A DNA stretch of 6,770 nucleotides, taken from assembly GCA_002690445.1 (NCBI GenBank), contig NZER01000353.1, positions 1-6,770 on the forward strand, written 5' to 3'. Each line of letters begins with the position of its first letter. Positions within the stretch are counted from its first letter, which is position 1. Below, piece after piece: positions 3,782-6,770 of this stretch. The notes under the pieces are model-generated. The model did no database searches. It was not told the DNA's origin and worked only from the letters and a program-made list of their open reading frames with translations. This stretch comes from Candidatus Pacearchaeota archaeon (lineage in GTDB: Archaea > Nanoarchaeota > Nanoarchaeia > Pacearchaeales > GW2011-AR1). The translations under genes and the position numbers were made by a program.

Positions 3782-4177
3782 CTACTTATTCAGCGTCTCA
3801 TGCGTTTCTTGGTCATGGACGACGACCCTGTCCACATTCACGAAGGCATTCGTAACCAGCCTACCGTCCCTATCTTCAGGATCATGAATCGAGGCAACCA
3901 CTTCTCCCCGATGATAGACATTCGCTACCTTCCCACGCTGGTCCAACTCGACCCATAACTTCGTAGCGAAACTATCAGGATCCACTACTTCAGGCTCACT
4001 AGGCTGATCCGGATCCCTTCCAATCTTCGTATCAATAACGCATACTCCATTCTCCCAAGGGCATATCTTGGCCGCTATGTAATTGTTGTATGCCCCTGTA
4101 TCACTCCATACCCCTATCAGCAACTCATCATTCCCATCTAAATCCGCCAACTGTTTAATGGCCTCACGTACTTTCAT
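3782..4177 (-). CDS. Hypothetical protein with MKVREAI-type N-terminus, 131 aa
   Basis: The product starts MKVREAIKQLADLDGNDELL and continues IGVWSDTGAYNNYIAAKICP, a helix plus strand module as in the widespread short proteins beginning MTVKELIEEL..LPPDAEV. The rest (about residues 45-131) is acidic and strand-rich, with a proline-containing linker DPDQPSEPEVVDPD near the middle and LVTNAFVNVDRVVVHDQE near the end. This could be a two-domain protein in which a second small beta domain is fused to the N-terminal module. The ATG at 4177-4175 has AAAGGA with 7 bases between. Compare 1999-2163 and 5323-5553, which share the module. No catalytic motif is seen; function unknown. The stop is TAG. 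Confidence 0.82.
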   Translation of the reverse strand: MKVREAIKQLADLDGNDELLIGVWSDTGAYNNYIAAKICPWENGVCVIDTKIGRDPDQPSEPEVVDPDSFATKLWVELDQRGKVANVYHRGEVVASIHDPEDRDGRLVTNAFVNVDRVVVHDQETHETLNK

Positions 4178-4275
4178 GCCCGGTTCCTTTCCACTTTACT
4201 GCATGATGGGAAAGAAAGCGGACCGTATGCATTTGCGTGCTAGGGAATCACTAGGCCCCTCATGCATGTCTTTTA

Positions 4276-4782
4276 CTACGCTGTCACGACATCGTGACCG
4301 ACTACATCCACGTCTTCGTCCAACTCTTCCGCATTGGCCTGCATTCTTTTGAACCACAGTACTGCGGCTTCCTTGGCACTCACACCCTCATCTTCCATAA
4401 TCTCCCGCAAGATGTCCTTCTCCGACTTCACCGGCGGCGCGCCCACTACCAACCTAGGCTGACCGTACCAGGTCTTCACCTCGAAAATCACACGGCCGTC
4501 TCGCTTCGCTTTGTCCGCGAGGACAATCGCCTGGTTTTCCATGTGTGACCTTTTCTCCGGCGGCTTGCGCTTGGCTTCGACCGCTTTTCTAGCGACCTCC
4601 CGAGCGTAGGCCCGATTCACACCTTCACGTATCAAGCCTACCAACTGATCCTCCGTCGCGCCATTGAATCTCACATCGACGTAAGCATTAATCCCAGCAC
4701 TCTTACTCGACATGCAGTAATTCGATGGTGTGAACGACAAGATCGCTGCCGGTTGTCCATTCTTGCTTGTTGTATTAGTCAT
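4276..4782 (-). CDS. Hypothetical protein with acidic tail, 168 aa
   Basis: The largest gene in the window. I choose ATG 4782-4780 (MTNTTSKNGQPAAILSFTPS), with GGGGAG 8 bases ahead, over the ATG at 4824, which lies inside the operator palindrome and would absorb the SD. Residues about 1-60 hold a strand segment (AGINAYVDVRFNG) and a helix with LVGLIREGVNRAYAREVARK. Residues 60-80 are very basic (KRKPPEKRSH), residues 85-115 strand-rich (RVIFEVKTWYGQPRLVVG), then a helix EKDILREIMEDEGVSAKEAA and an acidic C-terminal tail EELDEDVDVV. The basic middle and acidic tail recall nucleic-acid-binding phage proteins such as single-strand-binding types, but no diagnostic fold is visible, so I give no function. 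The stop is TAG. Confidence 0.83.
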   Translation of the reverse strand: MTNTTSKNGQPAAILSFTPSNYCMSSKSAGINAYVDVRFNGATEDQLVGLIREGVNRAYAREVARKAVEAKRKPPEKRSHMENQAIVLADKAKRDGRVIFEVKTWYGQPRLVVGAPPVKSEKDILREIMEDEGVSAKEAAVLWFKRMQANAEELDEDVDVVGHDVVTA

Positions 4783-4789
4783 CACTATG

Positions 4790-4842
4790 ACTCCCCGTTT
4801 GAGGTTGGATTTGTCCCAACTCATGTGAAATTATCACACGAG
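4790..4842 (-). promoter_or_regulatory. Operator palindrome and hairpin leader of the 168-aa gene
   Basis: CTCATGTGA (4820-4828) and TCACACGAG (4834-4842) are the third full palindrome, with one mismatch. The minus-strand centre contains GATAAT, a possible -10. Next, GTTGG/CCAAC form a hairpin (4820-4804), followed by TCAAACGGGGAGT (4802-4790), which contains the SD and is identical to the leader at 5573-5561. Confidence 0.6.
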
Positions 4843-4892
4843 GAGCCTAATAATTCCCTAGTCCCGCGTGCTACCCACTACTAAGCCCTAGT

Positions 4893-4904
4893 CCCCATTT
4901 GGGG
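4893..4904. repeat. CCCC-ATTT-GGGG palindrome
   Basis: The reverse complement of the palindrome at 3656-3667, 14 bases past the stop of the gene at 4918-5202. On the plus strand TTTT follows, but no plus-strand gene ends here, so a terminator role is unlikely. Confidence 0.5.
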
Positions 4905-4917
4905 TTTTACTACACTA

Positions 4918-5202
4918 CTACTTCACTAGCAACTCATCAATGAGTTCCCGGTGAGTTATGGCAACTTCCTTCATTTTCCCAAAATACCGATCCCTCGACA
5001 ACGTGGCACGCCTAGCCCAGTCGTATATGATCTCCGACAATTCCTCGGCGTCTACATCATGTAGTACTGCATCCACAGTCATGTCATGGGTCTGGTACTT
5101 ATCCAACAACCCATGTGCGTGCCTATCCGCCACTTCAATAATCGGTTGCTGTAAATCGAGCAACTCAACCATCCGCATAGGGGTCATCATTCTAGTCCTC
5201 AT
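4918..5202 (-). CDS. Hypothetical helical protein, 94 aa
   Basis: The product starts MRTRMMTPMRMVELLDLQQP and is almost wholly helical and charged, with DRHAHGLLDKYQTHDMTVDA and DAEELSEIIYDWARRATLSR in the middle and a final VAITHRELIDELLVK helix. No cysteine, signal or membrane segment is present. The ATG at 5202-5200 has GGGAG with 10 bases between; another ATG four codons in (behind GAGGACTAGA) is possible and cannot be excluded. The stop is TAG, followed by another TAG. Family not recognised. The leader holds CCCCCTAAACAC, similar to leaders at 1301-1504 and 1999-2163, and an imperfect operator half site at 5240-5248. Confidence 0.75.
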   Translation of the reverse strand: MRTRMMTPMRMVELLDLQQPIIEVADRHAHGLLDKYQTHDMTVDAVLHDVDAEELSEIIYDWARRATLSRDRYFGKMKEVAITHRELIDELLVK

Positions 5203-5322
5203 GATGGGTTCACTCCCGTGTTTAGGGGGTTACTTACTCCCACATGAGAACTAGGGCTTTTCGAGGGTTTGACTAGAATCCACCCAATCTATACATACTC
5301 CCACGTTACTCCTAACCCATTA

Positions 5323-5553
5323 CTACTGTCCTGCCCATTCACCCAGGTAAAGCACTACGCCTGGGGTTTTCTCGCCCGTAGTGGGGCATGGCTGGCATTC
5401 CTCCGTGTAATCCACCAACCTAATATTCCACCATTGACATTCAATCCCATTTAACTCGGGATTTTGCACTAACACGTCCATATCATCATCGACAGGTGCA
5501 AGCATATCGATGAGTTCCCGTTTCGTCATGCATTTTACTATTCGACGTTTCAT
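5323..5553 (-). CDS. Hypothetical protein with MTKREL module, 76 aa
   Basis: The product starts MKRRIVKCMTKRELIDMLAP and continues VDDDMDVLVQNPELNGIECQ, then a strand-rich end with GVVLYLGEWAGQ. Residues 9-30 (MTKRELIDML, acidic turn, MDVLVQ) match the same N-terminal module as 1999-2163 and 3782-4177. The ATG at 5553-5551 has GGGGAG 8 bases ahead; the ATG at codon 9 has no comparable box. That SD and start codon lie in a predicted hairpin (5552-5604), so translation may be controlled. Cysteines at C8, C39 and near C-P-C are not spaced as a classical zinc site. It is the rightmost convincing gene and is probably transcribed from the promoter at 6044-6072. The stop is TAG followed by TAA. Confidence 0.8.
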   Translation of the reverse strand: MKRRIVKCMTKRELIDMLAPVDDDMDVLVQNPELNGIECQWWNIRLVDYTEECQPCPTTGEKTPGVVLYLGEWAGQ

Positions 5554-5604
5554 GCGTAGTACTCCCCGTTTGAACTAGTTGGTTTCAACATCGGGAGTAC
5601 GCAT
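5552..5604 (-). promoter_or_regulatory. Hairpin hiding the SD and start codon of the 76-aa gene
   Basis: On the minus strand ATGCGT and ACTCCC (5604-5593) pair with GGGAGT (5566-5561) and ACGCAT (5557-5552), 12 base pairs with a 3-base bulge. These paired bases are the SD and the first two bases of the ATG. Inside the loop TTGAA (5588-5584) pairs with TTCAA (5574-5570), or alternatively GTTG with CAAC. A thermometer, a protein-controlled switch or coupling control are all possible. Confidence 0.6.
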
Positions 5605-5838
5605 AAATCGGGTGGATCGTATATTCCAGTCCAGTCGGCCACACCATCAAAAAGTGAGGTCCGATTTGATAACGGTTATCCGTATCGCCTAGTATGGGTG
5701 CAAACATTGAACGTCGAGGTTGATCATTGCCGCGATTTCATCCGTGTCCAGTACGGTTATCCGACCGCATCACCGCGCAGGTTCACCACGCTAGCGTTTC
5801 GAATCATTCCGAGTACTGGCCACAATCGCTAGATCCGA

Positions 5839-5853
5839 CAAATCGACGATCTA
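5839..5853 (+). repeat. 15-bp direct repeat, copy 1
   Basis: CAAATCGACGATCTA is repeated exactly at 6395-6409, 556 bp away, in the same orientation. Confidence 0.8.
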
Positions 5854-6043
5854 GGCTAGGACTAGGCCCCATGGCGGAATCAACGGGGTTATGGTATCTA
5901 GTATGGTGGAATGTTGCCCAGTACCAATCAACGGTCGCTAGACCGACCGACGGGATCATCCCGGTTTGCAATCACGTGCTAGATGGGTTCGTTCATGGGT
6001 ACTCCGTTCGTTCGCGTTTTTTGCATTTAATCAACGTACTCCA

Positions 6044-6072
6044 AACATAACACAATCATTCGGATTTGTCAA
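6044..6072 (-). promoter_or_regulatory. Near-consensus sigma70 promoter in the right-hand non-coding region
   Basis: On the minus strand TTGACA (6072-6067, 6 of 6) and TATGTT (6049-6044, 4 of 6) are separated by exactly 17 bases. The start would be near 6037. A leader of nearly 500 bases then runs to the gene at 5323-5553, with two close hairpins, CGGGA/TCCCG (5963-5951) and CGGTC/GACCG (5945-5932). Confidence 0.7.
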
Positions 6073-6394
6073 GTACTATTTTCACATTATTTTGCATCGC
6101 ATCCAACGTACTCGACATCGACAACCATGCAACTAGCGTGCCAATCAACCACCGGGGCATATCCCCAAGTACTACGCCCCTAGTTGCCATAACCCATTGT
6201 ATTTGCACGGGTTTGGCTAGGTGGGTGATACGGCCGACTTAGATCATTTGACCCACCGAGCCCTAAATCCAATAAAAACAACTAGTTGGGTGTTATAACT
6301 AGAATTATAGTGGGTTATTTGAGCAGAATGGTGGATAAGTGCAATAAAAACAAGTACTTACGTGTCCACTAGCAAAATTCATGCCACTAGACCC

Positions 6395-6409
6395 CAAATC
6401 GACGATCTA
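6395..6409 (+). repeat. 15-bp direct repeat, copy 2
   Basis: Exact copy of 5839-5853. Flanking sequences differ, so the two are short sites and not the ends of a longer duplication. Confidence 0.8.
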
Positions 6410-6539
6410 TTTTTGTTGGGGTCCTAGGTGGTCCGGCGGCGATCGGGCGCTAGGCGGGCCGTATGGACGTCTGGCGGGGTCCAATTCGGCCGTTTTGCCG
6501 GCGAACTAGTGCCCAAATGTGCACAGGATACGTGCCACC

Positions 6540-6565
6540 TATAATAGACGAAATCCGCTATTATA
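6540..6565. repeat. Inverted repeat TATAATAG / CTATTATA
   Basis: Perfect 8-bp arms (6540-6547 and 6558-6565) around a 10-bp spacer; each strand reads TATAAT in its own left arm. On the minus strand TGGCACG-N4-TTGCT (6581-6566), a full match to the sigma54 -24/-12 pattern, abuts it. Confidence 0.55.
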
Positions 6566-6588
6566 AGCAAAACTCGTGCCAAGCACTA

Positions 6589-6628
6589 ATGCCATTGTGG
6601 CACTAGGGATATGCCATCTCGGCACTAG
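6589..6628. repeat. Two 18-bp repeats at 22-bp period
   Basis: ATGCCAT-N3-GGCACTAG occurs at 6589-6606 and 6611-6628, differing only in the three central bases. Each is a partial palindrome (TGCC/GGCA). Looser CACTAG copies lie at 6381-6390 and 6643-6648. Confidence 0.75.
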
Positions 6629-6737
6629 TGGATTGGGCGTTCCACTAGTACATTCGCGGCACCCCGGATCGTGACGCGCGTATTCTATCTTAGCGTCTAG
6701 AAAAATTCTACTAAAAAATTCATTCACCTAAGTGGAT

Positions 6738-6770
6738 GGGTGGGAAGGGTGGTGGGGGGTGTGAGGGGGG
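6738..6770 (+). other. G-rich stretch able to form a G-quadruplex
   Basis: GGG runs at 6738-6740, 6742-6744, 6747-6749 and 6754-6759, with loops of 1, 2 and 4 bases, meet the usual four-run pattern; a further G6 ends the window. Confidence 0.5.

Larger units (their letters stand above)
5605..6770. other. Repeat- and CTAG-rich region with no convincing gene
   Basis: No frame on either strand combines an SD, a sensible start and protein-like sequence. Longer open frames (plus 5727-6050, minus 6539-6727) lack these. The region holds about 22 CTAG sites against roughly 5 expected by chance, several GTAC and GATC sites, repeated AATCAAC (four), CAAGTACT (three), CAATAAAAACAA (6270-6281 and 6342-6353) and ACGGTTATCCG (5672-5682 and 5753-5763). 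The last lies beside the palindrome GATAAC-G-GTTATC. A single DnaA-box-like GGTGGATAA is at 6330-6338. The minus-strand promoter at 6044-6072 is the clearest signal. Confidence 0.6.

Noticed and set aside
545..5553. Alternative genetic code with TAG as an amino acid
   Set aside because: Most genes end properly in TAG just ahead of the next SD or start, so TAG works as a stop; only the 3161-3163 TAG invites readthrough.
5689..5754. Minus-strand frame VLDTDEIAAMINLDVQCLHP resembling an excisionase-type HTH start
   Set aside because: Only 21 codons, no start codon with SD, and a stop on both sides. At most a remnant; the likeness may be chance.
5727..6050. 107-codon plus-strand ORF
   Set aside because: No SD, many His, Trp and Arg in no pattern, and it runs through repeats and the opposite-strand promoter.
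6539..6727. 62-codon minus-strand ORF
   Set aside because: AGGTGA lies only one base before the ATG, and the frame crosses the 18-bp repeats and the inverted repeat; the protein does not read as real.
5605..6770. tRNA genes in the non-coding region
   Set aside because: No T-arm of the GGTTCGAATCC type with matching stems was found on either strand; the TTCGAA near 5798 has no paired flanks.

Overview
The window looks like an accessory stretch of a tailed-phage or prophage-like genome (a plasmid is possible). All convincing genes lie on the minus strand. They are small (about 34 to 168 codons), closely packed, and often joined by ATGA or TAATG overlaps. Each has a strong Shine-Dalgarno (SD) sequence of the GGAG/AGGAGG type. 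None is a recognisable metabolic enzyme, structural phage protein or housekeeping gene. The host cannot be named from this sequence; the SD and promoter forms only say bacterial.

Transcription of the genes runs right to left, so the layout is described that way. At 5605-6770 lies about 1.2 kb with no credible gene. It is rich in CTAG and short repeats and holds a near-consensus minus-strand sigma70 promoter (6044-6072) reading towards the gene at 5323-5553, whose SD and AUG sit inside a predicted hairpin (5552-5604). Next come three unknown genes (5323-5553, 4918-5202, 4276-4782) and a 131-aa protein (3782-4177). Two of these, with the small gene at 1999-2163, share an N-terminal module of the type MTVKEL...L...D..V.V.

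At about 3390-3733 is a non-coding, origin-like locus: two inverted arms of about 95 bp around three 15-bp iteron-like repeats, a nearly pure AT tract and GC-rich direct repeats. To its left is a run of small phage-type genes (3161-3346, 3026-3130, 2805-3011, 2556-2759, 2282-2512), then two promoters with CGTATATTA palindromes over their -10 boxes. These drive 1999-2163/1835-2002/1623-1835 and 1301-1504/750-1172/545-745/252-548 respectively. At the far left, a highly structured, probably non-coding RNA (about 215 to 58, minus strand) is followed by the start of one more gene running off the window.

A 23-bp palindrome (CTCATGTGA, 5-bp spacer, TCACATGAG) occurs three times as a full site and three times as a half site in non-coding gaps, which suggests one DNA-binding protein acting across the region. 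The most interesting items are the structured RNA, the origin-like inverted repeat, the dispersed operators, the hairpin that hides a ribosome binding site, and several coding-looking ORFs whose best start is not ATG, GTG or TTG.
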